Position numbers and translations under genes: made by a program. This document shows positions 1 through 9,462 of a stretch of DNA of 57,745 nucleotides, piece after piece; position 1 is the first letter of the stretch; every line of letters begins with the position of its first letter. Below the pieces are notes generated by a model. That model was given only the letters and a program-made list of their open reading frames with translations. It did no database searches and was not told the origin of the DNA. Source of the stretch: Eubacterium sp. AF22-8LB (GTDB lineage Bacteria > Bacillota_I > Bacilli_A > Erysipelotrichales > Erysipelotrichaceae); the NCBI RefSeq assembly GCF_003458715.1, contig NZ_QRVI01000015.1, positions 1-57,745 of the forward strand, read 5' to 3'.

Positions 1-60
1 GTCAATATTGTACATTCTTAAATGATCAAAACTGTACATTTTTAAGTTGACATTTATAAT

Positions 61-414
61 TTACGTATATCTTATATATAAACAGCAATCCAATCGCCCA
101 CTTAAACCAGAGTTGCAAAAGAGTATCACCGCAACAAGTGATACTCTTTTATTGAGAGAATTTAAATTTATACAATCAATAATTATTGGATCAAAGCTAA
201 TGTGCATCAAGAAAATCATTTTTGAATTTGTGACACCATAATGATTGTTTTTATAGTTTCTAATATATAGTAATAAAATCATTACTACTAGAACAATACC
301 ACAGATGGCATACATTGTAGTTGAATTTAAATTATAGAATAAATAATAGATTACTGTTCCAACAATAATTAATAATCCTATGATCACTAAAAATGCATCT
401 ACATATTTTTTCAC
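61..414 (-). CDS. Small two-helix membrane protein with a doubtful C-terminus
   Basis: A 117-codon frame. The first ~55 residues form two hydrophobic helices (about residues 8-29 and 34-52) followed by a short basic segment, so a small integral membrane protein is likely. I do not recognise the family. The last ~40 residues look unlike a membrane protein and are read straight through the symmetrical hairpin at 117-150, which elsewhere in this window acts as a terminator. The natural stop may have been lost, with the tail being read-through of non-coding DNA. There is no strong ribosome site before the ATG. It lies downstream of and codirectional with nothing obvious at the window edge. Confidence 0.4.
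   Translation of the reverse strand: MKKYVDAFLVIIGLLIIVGTVIYYLFYNLNSTTMYAICGIVLVVMILLLYIRNYKNNHYGVTNSKMIFLMHISFDPIIIDCINLNSLNKRVSLVAVILFCNSGLSGRLDCCLYIRYT
117..150. terminator. Symmetrical hairpin with A/T tails (terminator, repeat family)
   Basis: Perfect 9-bp stem GAGTATCAC / GTGATACTC, flanked by AAAA and TTTT so it can work in both directions. Nearly the same sequence occurs at 7949-7984 and a relative at 18810-18846. Confidence 0.75.
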
Positions 415-563
415 TCAGACCTATTCAGCTTCTTACTCATTGTCAACATACTATGATCATGACCATCCACTTTTGTCTGTAACACTAAGTTTTGCTCTTT
501 TACATCATCGAATTGAATTAGCTATTGCTTATTCCAATCATTCTACTAATTTCCAAGTTTCCA

Positions 564-2345
564 TCATAGCTTCCCACTTTCTGCATTCATATAATATTTT
601 GACTGCATATTGAATAAATTCCAATATACAGAATGTGCCTTCATTAATTCATAATGACTACCCATTTCTTCAATGCTTCCATTCTTAAAAACAATAATGT
701 TATCACAAAACCTTGTCGATGCCATTCTATGTGAAATAAAAATAGCCAACTTATTTTTTGATAATTCATTAAATTGTTCATAAATCTCCGACTCCGATTT
801 TGGATCCAATGCAGCCGTTGGCTCATCCAATATGATTATCGGTGTATCTTTATAGATAGCTCGGCTAATCGCAATTTTTTGAGCAACTCCTCCTGAAGGT
901 TCAAAACCATCTGAATCAAAATCCTTGTGCACACGTACATTCAAGCCTTTCTTGTATTTCTTTACAAATGCAGAAATCCCCAAAGAATCAAATATATCTT
1001 GAATTCGATTTTCATCACTTTTTCGCGATAAACTCACGTTTTCCTTAAGTGACATTGAAAATAATTGGAAATCCTGGAATACAGTTGAAATGAATTTTAC
1101 ATATTGCACATAATCATACTCTTTAATATCCACCCCGTTTAATAAAATCATTCCCTCAGTTGGATCATACAATCGACAAATTAATTTAATAAACGTAGTC
1201 TTACCCGCACCGTTTTCTCCAACTACTGCAATTTTATCTCCAGCCTTCATAAAACAATTGATGTCTTTTAAAGCCCATTTATCGCTACCGCCATATTTAA
1301 ATCCAACATTTCTAAATTCTAACGATTCAAAATGAGAAGGCATATTACGGTTAACCTTTCCATCATATATATCCATAGGCAAATTCATAAATTTCTCAAC
1401 AGCTTCAAAATAATAACTATACTGATTTATATCATTCACACTATCAATCACTTCATCCATAGAAGTTGTAAATGTCGCAATCGCATTGATATACAGTGTA
1501 AAATTAGCGATGGATATAAATCCTTTTGATACCATAAAAACCATATATACATAAGAAACCATTCTTTGAAAAAAATCCATAAGATGCATAAAGAAATCGG
1601 ATTTGTCCATAATATACATCTGATTTTTATAAAACTTCCAAAGCTTATGTAAACAATCTTTTAAAAAATCCATCAATACATATTGACCTTGATTCATTCG
1701 AATTTCCTTGCCATACTTTACATCCGAAAACACATTCATAAAATACGACAATTCTCTTTCCTTCGGATTCTTCTCCATTTCCAATCTGGCATAGGCCTTC
1801 TTAAATCGCATCTGCGCTTTACTATTTAGATAGGCAAGGCATAAAAACACAAGCAACACTGCTTTATTCAATGAAGCTATGATCCAAATCACTGTACCGA
1901 AAATCATCACTTTACTAATGATTTCCATCGCTCGATCTAATACAAAACTAAATCCTTGTCCATTCGCATATAAAAATTTTTCCGCATTTTGTTTCAAATT
2001 TAAAAACTCTGGATCTTCCAAACACGCATAATCCACTTTAGAAAGTTTTGTATTTAACTCCACCTGAAACTTTTCTAAAATAATACATCGCTTATAGAAA
2101 GCCGTATTCTTTAAAAAGTCACTTAAAAACTTCATTAAGAAAATCACAATTGAAAAGATAATGATATATGTAAGTAAATATGAAATTCGATTTTGCCCCA
2201 TTAGTTCATCCAACAAAACCTTTGGAAAAAACATAATCAATAAAGGTGGGATCGTATTCGTTATCTGATACAAAATCAAACAAACCAAATAGCTCTTTTG
2301 TACATTCCACGCATACTTCCAAAGAAATGTTAAGCTTTTAAACAT
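564..2345 (-). CDS. ABC exporter, fused membrane and ATPase domains
   Basis: A 593-residue half-transporter: about five to six membrane helices in the first ~300 residues, then a nucleotide-binding domain. Walker A GENGAGKTT is near residue 375, Walker B IIILDEPTAALD near 501, and the H-loop FISHRM near 530. The ABC signature near 481 reads EPSGGVAQK instead of LSGGQ, so the first and last signature residues are replaced; this occurs in some peptide-exporter branches. An upstream in-frame ATG at 2408 exists, but AAGAAGGTG lies just before the ATG at 2345, which I take as the start. The substrate is unknown; peptide or lipid export is family-level inference. It lies ~200 bp downstream of a codirectional ABC-2 operon and may be cotranscribed or separate. 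Confidence 0.88.
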   Translation of the reverse strand: MFKSLTFLWKYAWNVQKSYLVCLILYQITNTIPPLLIMFFPKVLLDELMGQNRISYLLTYIIIFSIVIFLMKFLSDFLKNTAFYKRCIILEKFQVELNTKLSKVDYACLEDPEFLNLKQNAEKFLYANGQGFSFVLDRAMEIISKVMIFGTVIWIIASLNKAVLLVFLCLAYLNSKAQMRFKKAYARLEMEKNPKERELSYFMNVFSDVKYGKEIRMNQGQYVLMDFLKDCLHKLWKFYKNQMYIMDKSDFFMHLMDFFQRMVSYVYMVFMVSKGFISIANFTLYINAIATFTTSMDEVIDSVNDINQYSYYFEAVEKFMNLPMDIYDGKVNRNMPSHFESLEFRNVGFKYGGSDKWALKDINCFMKAGDKIAVVGENGAGKTTFIKLICRLYDPTEGMILLNGVDIKEYDYVQYVKFISTVFQDFQLFSMSLKENVSLSRKSDENRIQDIFDSLGISAFVKKYKKGLNVRVHKDFDSDGFEPSGGVAQKIAISRAIYKDTPIIILDEPTAALDPKSESEIYEQFNELSKNKLAIFISHRMASTRFCDNIIVFKNGSIEEMGSHYELMKAHSVYWNLFNMQSKYYMNAESGKL

Positions 2346-2550
2346 ACGTATCACCTTCTTTATAAGAGATTCTAGCATAAATGTAATTCTTTTCAAGAAT
2401 AAATGCATATATTTTCATTTGTTTCATTTTATTTATAATATATCATTTTACAAAAAGAGTTGTTTTATCATTAACATTATTAGAACTTCCAAAAAATATA
2501 TTATGATAGCTATTCTAACTTTTATAATTCAATTGTTTCATCATGATATA

Positions 2551-3837
2551 TTAAACGCGTACTTTCTTAGCACACCATTTCAAAACTAAATACAAAATCA
2601 CACTATATAGTCCAATAATTACAATTCCTGCAAAATATCCAAAATAACTAGTACCTAATAGGTTCATTCCAAAATCTCTGTATGACATTGGATTAAATGT
2701 ATTAATCTTCTGCATGTTTCCTAATGGTGATGCAAAAGAACAAAGACCCAAGACAACTAAAAATACAAGCAAAGATAAGTATTTGTTTTTCATAAGTTTA
2801 GATAATACAGTTATGAGTAGGACATAAAATATTGTAGACAGCACAAGTCCAAATGCTACAAATAGTGTACATTGCCACAATGGCATCAATTCCATTCCTG
2901 GCGTTGTAAACTGATTGACACTCATATTCGTTAGTCCACTTGCCACAAGCTCAACATGATCCAATCCTTGTGTATCCCAATAATGAAAACCAGCAAATCC
3001 TGGCTTATAATATAAAACCGGATAGATCAGATTCGATACACCTTTAAAAGGTACAAGAACTATCATATAAACTAAAATAGGCAGGAAAACAACCAATAGA
3101 ACAAAAAGCACGTCAGAAATCAAATTCCATCTCACATATTTTTTCTTTACTCCAGAAATAGTTAGAATTGTTTTTTCTGTCTTTGCTCGTCTTTCTTTTT
3201 GTTGAAACAATAGAAGTCCAACCAGCAAAGGTAAAACTACAGGCAATATATATCGAGCTATTTGTAGTGAAACACTGGATGCATCCACATATGAATATGT
3301 TATTGGAGTAAGATCATGTTTTAGCAAGTAGTCAAAGTAACGAGCCTGCTGCATAGAACAAAAATATAAATTAATACCATTATTTGATTTTTGTACGATT
3401 AATTTCTCATATTGCGACAAATCAGGTAATCCATATTCCTTCCTTAATTCTTCTATAACATCTGCATGTTCAAAATAGGAATCATTAGGCATGTTTGAAG
3501 TCATCATATACCACTGTGCTTCCAACACACTCACCTTTACTTTATATTCACAATATGACTTCCAATTTTTGTCCTTTCCATCCTGCTCACCCTTATCAAT
3601 GGTCTGACGTATCAAATTTACTTCATCCATAAATTCTTGGTAAAGTTTGGGATCATTCTTTTGTGAAACACTTGCTATACCAATGCCTAATGATGTTTGA
3701 TATGGACTTTCCGTAAATGATTTTGTATTCAAAATAAACAACAACGCAATCTCACAAATGATGAATAGTACGACTAGAATCAGATTTTCTTTTCTTTTTA
3801 AATTAGATTTAATATTGAAAAGCACATAAATCCACAT
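2551..3837 (-). CDS. ABC-2 type transporter permease
   Basis: A 428-residue membrane protein. It has one N-terminal helix (about 20-37), a long extracytoplasmic segment of ~160 residues rich in charged residues, then five or six helices. This is the topology of large ABC-2 permeases used for drug or bacteriocin resistance and export. It directly abuts the next permease gene upstream (3838), and both follow an ATPase gene, so the three form one complex and operon. No catalytic motif is expected in this class. The substrate cannot be read from the sequence. Confidence 0.8.
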   Translation of the reverse strand: MWIYVLFNIKSNLKRKENLILVVLFIICEIALLFILNTKSFTESPYQTSLGIGIASVSQKNDPKLYQEFMDEVNLIRQTIDKGEQDGKDKNWKSYCEYKVKVSVLEAQWYMMTSNMPNDSYFEHADVIEELRKEYGLPDLSQYEKLIVQKSNNGINLYFCSMQQARYFDYLLKHDLTPITYSYVDASSVSLQIARYILPVVLPLLVGLLLFQQKERRAKTEKTILTISGVKKKYVRWNLISDVLFVLLVVFLPILVYMIVLVPFKGVSNLIYPVLYYKPGFAGFHYWDTQGLDHVELVASGLTNMSVNQFTTPGMELMPLWQCTLFVAFGLVLSTIFYVLLITVLSKLMKNKYLSLLVFLVVLGLCSFASPLGNMQKINTFNPMSYRDFGMNLLGTSYFGYFAGIVIIGLYSVILYLVLKWCAKKVRV

Positions 3838-4911
3838 TTATCTCACCAACTCTCTTTTTTTGAAATATTGTAATGAAATCAAACTACAAGACAGAAAATA
3901 CATCAAGCTTATAATAGCAGCCAGGACAACCTGCTTATGAATAATCAGGTCCACAAAATCAATATGTAAAAATGGAATATACACAAAGAATCTAGAATAG
4001 CCTGTTACATTTCCTAAGACAAAGAAAAGTGCATATAGAATTAGATTTACAGCTACAATAAATCCATTATTTAAACTGAATGTAAATAACAATGCAGATA
4101 TACCTACCACAAATACACTTTCTACAACTAATAGAATAATACTTTTCGCAACAATTTCTTTCACTGTATACATCTGATCAAAGTAAAAGTACGGATAATC
4201 ACAATTTCCAATTCCAAAAATCAATCCAGAAAGAACAATAATCAAAAGCATCACTATTATCAAAAAAGCTGCTGCAAACAATGAAAACTTTATCTTATTC
4301 AACAGTATTTTTTGCTTTGAAATTCTTGAAACATATAAGTTTTTATAAAATCCGCTTTCCATTTCCAATCCGAATATATCGCATAATAATATGCATAGGA
4401 TCAACATGACAAGCAAATACAATTTTTGATTAAACAATTCATTGAATATATTAAAAGTATTAGGTTCATATGGACTATTCAACATTTCAATATGATTCTT
4501 CTTTAGATATTTCAACTGCTTTATTTCATTCTGCAAAGTTTGAACATCTCTTTTCTCAAAATCATTGATGATATACCCCTCATTATTTGCCTGTAACATT
4601 AAATGATTCCAGCTCAATTTTGATTCTATAAATTCATCTGTTTTATTTTCACTGTTGTAGTAAAAGTGGATCAGACCACTCGCATTGCGATAAACCTTTT
4701 TCCAAAATTCAGACTCTTCTTCACTTCCTGCTTCATCCATTCTGTTTTCAGAAATTCGATAGGCTTTTTGGTAGATTTTGATTTGAGATTCATTATAGTG
4801 TTTATCCATATATACGTTATAACCAATAAAACAAACGAGAAAGAATACAAGAAATCCAAATACACCGACATTTCGTTTATTAAAGATAAACTTTTTAAGT
4901 TCGTACATCAT
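3838..4911 (-). CDS. ABC-2 type transporter permease
   Basis: A 357-residue membrane protein with one N-terminal helix (about 13-33), an external domain of ~120 residues, then five hydrophobic stretches ending in a basic tail. Its start overlaps the end of the ATPase gene by 4 bp (ATGA), and it is followed without a gap by the second permease. Translational coupling is therefore likely. The two permeases share topology but little sequence, which suggests a heterodimeric channel. Confidence 0.8.
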   Translation of the reverse strand: MMYELKKFIFNKRNVGVFGFLVFFLVCFIGYNVYMDKHYNESQIKIYQKAYRISENRMDEAGSEEESEFWKKVYRNASGLIHFYYNSENKTDEFIESKLSWNHLMLQANNEGYIINDFEKRDVQTLQNEIKQLKYLKKNHIEMLNSPYEPNTFNIFNELFNQKLYLLVMLILCILLCDIFGLEMESGFYKNLYVSRISKQKILLNKIKFSLFAAAFLIIVMLLIIVLSGLIFGIGNCDYPYFYFDQMYTVKEIVAKSIILLVVESVFVVGISALLFTFSLNNGFIVAVNLILYALFFVLGNVTGYSRFFVYIPFLHIDFVDLIIHKQVVLAAIISLMYFLSCSLISLQYFKKRELVR

Positions 4912-5792
4912 AATGATGCCTCTTGAATAAACTCATTGTATACATCTTCTAATGTTTTGTGTATTTGAGTAATATTCTTCACTTGAACCCCTTGCTTTTC
5001 TAGATTTGAAAGTACTTCCATAACAGAATTTACTTCTAATTTATAGGTGTTTCCTGTTTGTTCTATGATTTGCAAGTCTGATTGATCTGGTATTTTTCTA
5101 TCCGTTTCTAATACATATACATTTTCTTTTTCTTCCATGGAAATCTCTTTGATTTTCCCAAAATGGATACCTATGATTCGATCTGCCATTTTTTCAATTT
5201 CACCTAACTGATGACTTGAAATTAGTAAAGCTACATTCTTTTCCTTGGCCAAGCGTATCAATTCTTCGCGTAAGCCTTGAATCCCTGTTGCATCCAATCC
5301 ATTCATTGGTTCATCTAGTAACAATACTTTAGGTTCTTTCATTAAAGCCACAGCTAAACCTGTTCTTTGTTTCATGCCCATGGAATATTGGGATACTGCC
5401 TTAGTTTTCAGCTGAGAACCAATCTGAGTAAACTCCATCATTTCATGTAGTTTTTCTTTTGAAGCATGATTTAAAGTGGCCATTAATTCCAGATTTTCTT
5501 TACCTGTCATATTTTCAAATAATCCAGGACCTTCAATCATGCATGATACATATGATAATGCTTTTTCCCTTTGTTTAACTACATCTTCTTTGCAAATAGA
5601 AATAGTTCCTTCATCCATGTTTATCAAATTACACATACATTTCATTAATGTGCTTTTTCCTGCACCGTTTTGTCCAACAAAGCCAACTATTTCACCAGGT
5701 TTCATACTAAAAGAAACATGATTTAATACAATTTTATCTTTGAAACTCTTAACTACATTTTTCACCTCAACTACATTTTTCATCTTTCTCAT
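4908..5792 (-). CDS. ABC transporter ATP-binding protein
   Basis: Nucleotide-binding subunit of ~294 residues. Walker A is GQNGAGKST, the signature region is YSMGMKQR (a common LSxGMxxR variant of ABC-2 ATPases), Walker B is KVLLLDEPMNGLD, and the H-loop is ISSHQL. The ~80 residues after the catalytic core form the C-terminal extension usual for BcrA/CcmA-type ATPases. First gene of a three-gene operon with the two permeases downstream. The start may be the ATG at 5792 or the in-frame ATG at 5783; neither has a clear ribosome site. Confidence 0.9.
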   Translation of the reverse strand: MRKMKNVVEVKNVVKSFKDKIVLNHVSFSMKPGEIVGFVGQNGAGKSTLMKCMCNLINMDEGTISICKEDVVKQREKALSYVSCMIEGPGLFENMTGKENLELMATLNHASKEKLHEMMEFTQIGSQLKTKAVSQYSMGMKQRTGLAVALMKEPKVLLLDEPMNGLDATGIQGLREELIRLAKEKNVALLISSHQLGEIEKMADRIIGIHFGKIKEISMEEKENVYVLETDRKIPDQSDLQIIEQTGNTYKLEVNSVMEVLSNLEKQGVQVKNITQIHKTLEDVYNEFIQEASL

Positions 5793-5866
5793 CCAACTTT
5801 CTTTTTTAGTGACAGCACATCATACACGACAAAGTAACTAGTAACTATGTATATTTATAGATTAAT

Positions 5867-5924
5867 TGTAACCATTTTACATAGTAATGTAAGCTCATGA
5901 TATTTTACTGTAACCATTTACATA
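5867..5924 (-). promoter_or_regulatory. Two direct repeats TGTAACCATTT(T)ACATA, 42 bp apart
   Basis: TGTAACCATTTTACATA at 5867-5883 and TGTAACCATTTACATA at 5909-5924 lie upstream of the ABC-2 ATPase gene, 42 bp apart (four helical turns). Read on the minus strand they are TATGTAAA(A)TGGTTACA. The same motif, as TATGAAAACGRTTACA, occurs upstream of both copies of the 43-residue peptide gene (14585-14600 and 21262-21277). This suggests an operator for one shared regulator, not encoded in the window as far as I can tell. Confidence 0.5.
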
Positions 5925-6200
5925 TTATATATCACCTGTAGTTTATTTATTCAATAACTTTTTTTTTATGATTTAACATATCCAAAATAATCTTACATGA
6001 AAATAAATTCAGACCACTCACCGACACTATTCTTGATCATATTAAAAAATCATCTTATACAATTTCAAAAAGTAAATTTTTCAAGAGGATCATTCAAAAA
6101 TCGCATAATAAAAAAGAGAGTCATTTCATAAATTGAAGTGGCTCCCTTCGTGGATTGGGTGGCTCCGTCACCATGGAATATTCAGTAATAATTCAATCCA
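5925..6200. other. Non-coding stretch between two minus-strand ABC genes
   Basis: AT-rich. It contains short GTGGCTCC repeats near 6139 and 6160 and an inverted repeat TCAGTAAT / ATTACTGA (6182-6189, 6200-6207) that overlaps the stop codon of the upstream exporter gene. I see no convincing gene or strong terminator. Confidence 0.4.
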
Positions 6201-7826
6201 TTACTGATTCATAAATAAATGGTAAAAATAATTCTTCTTGCAAAGCAAATCTTCAAATGATCCATGTTCTACAAGTTTGCCATGCGATAAAACCAATATA
6301 TCATCAAATTCCTGTAGCATTTTCTTATGTATCTTATGTGTTACATAAATTATGGTTTTATCAGTCAATTCTATAATATTACTTTCTATTTTTTCAGTAT
6401 TAATACTGTCAAGACTTGATGTAATCTCATCACACAACAATAAATTATGACAATGTAGTTTTGCTCTTGCTATAGATATTCTTTGGATTTGTCCTCCTGA
6501 TAAATTGCCTGCATCTTCAGAAACAAATTGATTCAAATCTAAATCTGAAATATTCGCAAATTCCATTGCACTTGTCAAATCTTCTTCAGAAAAATTTTCT
6601 CCTAAACACAAATTTTCTCGAATAGTTCCTGAAAATAAATGTTCTTCTTGTCGAATGATTACAGGTTCTTTGTCAAATGAAAGGATTCTTCCTTTTTGAA
6701 TTGAATAATAACCTAAAATTAATTTTAATAAAGTCGACTTTCCTGATCCACTGTCTCCAACAATCGCATATTTTTTTCCTTTATCAAATTGGAAAGAAAA
6801 ATCCTTGAATATAGATTCTTTGTTTGGAAATCCGAAACTCACATGTTCAAAACAAACTTTATTTTGATTTTCTGAAATAAGAAGTGTTTTCTCGGTTTCT
6901 TTCTTATCAATCATTCTAATCAATCTATCATTAATGCCTTTAATAGCCACAAAATTTCCATAATATGAGGCCATAGTATACAAGCAATCAATAAAATTAT
7001 TTGAAAGTGTCACTACGGACATGAAATATGTAGCACTAAAATATCCATTTGAACTCAATATTGCTAATGCTAAAAGAAAAAACATTTGTCCAATTGCCGC
7101 TACGGAATTGGCATATGTTGTATTTAACTGAGTAAAGAAATTAAAGTGGAAACATTTATTCTCATAATTATCAATATTCTCTTCACCTTTACGAATATAA
7201 TGTGGTAGAACACGATAATCTTGAATGATATCAAAGCATTGAAATAACTCTCTCAATTTTGAATTATATTCTTGGCTTTGTTCAGATAATTGATTAGATG
7301 ATTTCTTTAATATCTTTGCAAACAGACGTGGAACGGCTATCGTAAATATAGCAATCAAATCCATCATAAAAAAGACAATCCAGTTTACATGTATTAAATA
7401 AAAACAAATACACAAAAACACAACGCATTGAGTAATCATTGATAGAAAAGGAAAGAAATAATTATCATCAACCATTTTTACATCATTTGTAAATAAAGAC
7501 AAATATGATCCGATTGAGTTCTCATAAAATTCATTATGATTTTGATTAAATATACTACGATAAATATCTTTGGATAAATCAGCCCTTAATTTCTGTCTAT
7601 ATTTTGCTTTATATCTTGAATTCAAATATGAAAACAAAGCTTGATAAATCATAAAAGCTATAATCAGCCATAAGCTCACAGTTATTTTAGACTCATCTTG
7701 ATTTAAAAAAATTCCAGAAACATTTTCAATAATATAGGCTAAAAATAGGGGTGTTAAACATGTTAATAAATTGATAATCAGCGTAAAGCAAAATAATATT
7801 TTATTCTTTTTTATATATCTAATCAT
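6201..7826 (-). CDS. ABC exporter, fused membrane and ATPase domains
   Basis: A 541-residue half-transporter: five to six membrane helices in the first ~290 residues, then the ATPase. Walker A GDSGSGKST lies near residue 355, signature LSGGQIQR near 439, and Walker B LLLCDEITSSLD near 459. In Walker B the usual proline after DE is replaced by isoleucine; the catalytic E is kept. The type resembles bacteriocin or peptide exporters without a C39 peptidase domain. It is monocistronic, with a symmetrical terminator 120 bp upstream (7949-7984) separating it from the preceding genes. Compared with the exporter at 564-2345 it is only distantly related. Confidence 0.88.
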   Translation of the reverse strand: MIRYIKKNKILFCFTLIINLLTCLTPLFLAYIIENVSGIFLNQDESKITVSLWLIIAFMIYQALFSYLNSRYKAKYRQKLRADLSKDIYRSIFNQNHNEFYENSIGSYLSLFTNDVKMVDDNYFFPFLSMITQCVVFLCICFYLIHVNWIVFFMMDLIAIFTIAVPRLFAKILKKSSNQLSEQSQEYNSKLRELFQCFDIIQDYRVLPHYIRKGEENIDNYENKCFHFNFFTQLNTTYANSVAAIGQMFFLLALAILSSNGYFSATYFMSVVTLSNNFIDCLYTMASYYGNFVAIKGINDRLIRMIDKKETEKTLLISENQNKVCFEHVSFGFPNKESIFKDFSFQFDKGKKYAIVGDSGSGKSTLLKLILGYYSIQKGRILSFDKEPVIIRQEEHLFSGTIRENLCLGENFSEEDLTSAMEFANISDLDLNQFVSEDAGNLSGGQIQRISIARAKLHCHNLLLCDEITSSLDSINTEKIESNIIELTDKTIIYVTHKIHKKMLQEFDDILVLSHGKLVEHGSFEDLLCKKNYFYHLFMNQ

Positions 7827-7948
7827 AATTGAATCTCTTTTATACTCTCAGTAAATCTTTCTATATATCTAATATGATAAACCTTTTCATTCACTTTTCA
7901 ATCATTTTTCATCATTTTCACTACCATACAAATGCATATCAGACAATC

Positions 7949-7984
7949 AAAAAAGTATCACCTACAACAAGCGATACTCTTTTA
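7949..7984. terminator. Hairpin terminator, repeat family member
   Basis: AAAGTATC / GATACTcTTTT stem with a loop nearly identical to that at 117-150 (shared CAACAAG). It lies after the DUF975 relic on the minus strand and could act both ways. Confidence 0.65.
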
Positions 7985-8036
7985 TTATCCATCATGGATT
8001 TATATTGTTATATTAATCAATAGATTTTTTTCATTT

Positions 8037-8234
8037 CTAATCACTTTGAATATCCGTTGCACACTCATCCTTCTTTACAGATTCTTTTAGAATCAAATAA
8101 GCCTCTGTAAACGCAGCTACATCATATGGCTTCACAAACAACGCTCCAATTCCAAAGCAAAGAAAACCTAGAAAATACCATCCTAGAAAAAACAAATCTA
8201 AGACAAATAGATTCATCTTTTGTCCAGTAGTCAT
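8037..8234 (-). pseudogene. C-terminal relic of a DUF975 membrane protein gene
   Basis: The 65 codons match the last ~60 residues of the intact DUF975 gene at 9825-10490: both read MTTGQKM(N/D)LFVLDL, then two glycine-rich helices, then AYLILKESVK or VYLILKESVK. The internal methionine MTTGQ happens to serve as an apparent start, but the first ~160 residues are gone. The sequence before it is unrelated. This is therefore a truncated duplicate, not a complete small protein, though it might still be translated. Confidence 0.8.
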
Positions 8235-8494
8235 TTTTCGCTACAAGGGTACTATCACTGATTTTAAAGTATACTTAAATTCCTTGTCCATGAGACCTCC
8301 CGGGGTAAGACATGAGTCCTATTTCTTTCACAACGTCTTGATTTACTGTCTTGGTTTTACGTTTACCTTTTGGACTTTGATTTGTAGTGCAATCTCATCC
8401 AATCTTATATATTTTAGCTTTATAACATATCACACATTAAAAAATCAATTAAATGTTAAACGTCAATCATAATATAATATAATGTAAAGTTATA
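8235..8494. other. Gene-free stretch with a possible decayed coding fragment
   Basis: On the minus strand at about 8283-8395 a frame without stops reads with coding-like character (for example SPKGKRKTKTVNQ and GLMSYPGRSHGQG). It has no start or ribosome site, and I cannot name the family. It may be a relic of a mobile-element gene. Confidence 0.3.
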
Positions 8495-8767
8495 CTATAC
8501 ACTAAATTCCTTTATCCAATCACCGAAAGATAACAATTGATATCCCTGAAAAACTAAAGTACCTTCCATATCAACGTCTACAACATTATATTCAAATACA
8601 CTAACTTCAAAAGTTTTCATTCCCTCTTCAGTCATAAAAATCAATTCATAAAAAGCTTCTGGACTTGGCACTTTTCCAGGAATAGCAAAATACTCACCCT
8701 CTTTTTTTTCAATTAATTTTGCAGATATCGATTCTTTTCTAAATTTATTTCTTGTATATCTTAGCAT
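8495..8767 (-). CDS. DUF2500-like small protein
   Basis: About 90 residues. The second half has the pattern of DUF2500: a strand with YELIFMTEEG, then FEVSVFEYNVV, then GTLVFQGYQLLSFG, that is, a small beta-sandwich ending in an FQG.....F motif. Most family members have an N-terminal membrane helix, and this one lacks it. GAGGA lies 6 nt before the ATG at 8767; the ATG at 8773 is too close to it, so I prefer 8767. It sits among fragments of small membrane protein genes. The function is unknown. Confidence 0.6.
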   Translation of the reverse strand: MLRYTRNKFRKESISAKLIEKKEGEYFAIPGKVPSPEAFYELIFMTEEGMKTFEVSVFEYNVVDVDMEGTLVFQGYQLLSFGDWIKEFSV

Positions 8768-8860
8768 ATTCATTCCTCAAAATATGTATAAATTAGTTAA
8801 TTAAACAAAGTAATCTACACATACTTTTTCCTTTCTGGTTTAAAATTTATCGAATTTTTA

Positions 8861-9172
8861 TTAATCCACTATCAATAGCTCATAAGTATTTGTAAAAGTA
8901 AATAATTGATAATGTACCTTTACAGTTACTGGTTGAACATCATTAACAATATTCTGATTATATATATACTCATGAGTTACCTTATTATTATCTATATTCT
9001 CAGTATGATAAAATTCAATAAGTGTTTCTTCTAACTTTGTTCCAACCTTGATATTTGCTGGTTCGTTGAATGAATGGAAGATTATATTACTTTCCACGTG
9101 TTTTCTATAGATTGCAATCGATAGAATCAAAGCCAGTAAAACACAACCAATAATCATCACTTTCTTTTTCAT
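8861..9172 (-). CDS. Small membrane-anchored protein
   Basis: About 103 residues: a basic N-terminus, a single helix (about 5-20), and an extracytoplasmic part ending in beta-strand-like sequence (VKVHYQLF...YELLIVD). A GTG at 9184 in the same frame is possible, but the ATG at 9172 followed by MKKKVMIIG is more natural. Its start overlaps the end of the 27-codon frame upstream (stop at 9177), so translation is probably coupled. I do not recognise the family. Confidence 0.6.
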   Translation of the reverse strand: MKKKVMIIGCVLLALILSIAIYRKHVESNIIFHSFNEPANIKVGTKLEETLIEFYHTENIDNNKVTHEYIYNQNIVNDVQPVTVKVHYQLFTFTNTYELLIVD

Positions 9173-9176
9173 AGGA

Positions 9177-9260
9177 TTACCCACATAAAAGCGTTATAAG
9201 ACTATGTAGAACAACTCCAACTACAAAACCGATTACAAAAATCTTCTTCTTATCATTCAT
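9177..9260 (-). pseudogene. 27-residue internally deleted copy of the 19.9-kb gene
   Basis: The frame MNDKKKIFVIGFVVGVVLHS... joins the start of the gene at 19908-20204 (MNDK) directly to its C-terminal helix (NDKKKIGIGIIVGVVLY). In the intact gene the two parts are separated by ~65 residues, and both carry the codons for Asn-Asp-Lys, so a deletion between these micro-repeats explains the product. The start overlaps the upstream stop by ATGAATGA, as in the intact pair. It may still be made as a one-helix peptide. Confidence 0.65.
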
Positions 9261-9441
9261 GAGCGTCACCGTCCTTTCTTTTTAACCATGGATAAATAAT
9301 CAATATACAAACACTTATAATACCTGCAAATACATATTGTTCGATTGGTTGCTTATGAAATCCTAACAATCTTCTTAAAAGTTGAAACAACCCATAACCA
9401 CACACTAGCAATTCCTTCCAGGAAATAGATTCCTGCTTTTC
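9253..9441 (-). pseudogene. 5'-truncated copy of the gene at 20210-20488
   Basis: Sixty-two codons after an in-frame TAA read EKQESISWK..., YGLFQLLRRLLGF, then IEQYVFAGIISVC and WLKRK. These align with the C-terminal two thirds of the 92-residue protein at 20210-20488 (EKKESNFWMK, YGIAQFLGRVLG, IVQYELAGIIVIC, WLRRK). The first ~35 codons and the start are missing. It is followed by the deleted copy of the next gene, so gene order is conserved between the two loci. Confidence 0.7.
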
Positions 9442-9462
9442 TTATTGCGTGATTTAATTATT

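Noticed and set aside
8283..8395. Minus-strand coding-like fragment with SPKGKRKTKTVNQ
   Set aside because: No start, no ribosome site, and I could not identify the family, so it is only mentioned as possible debris.
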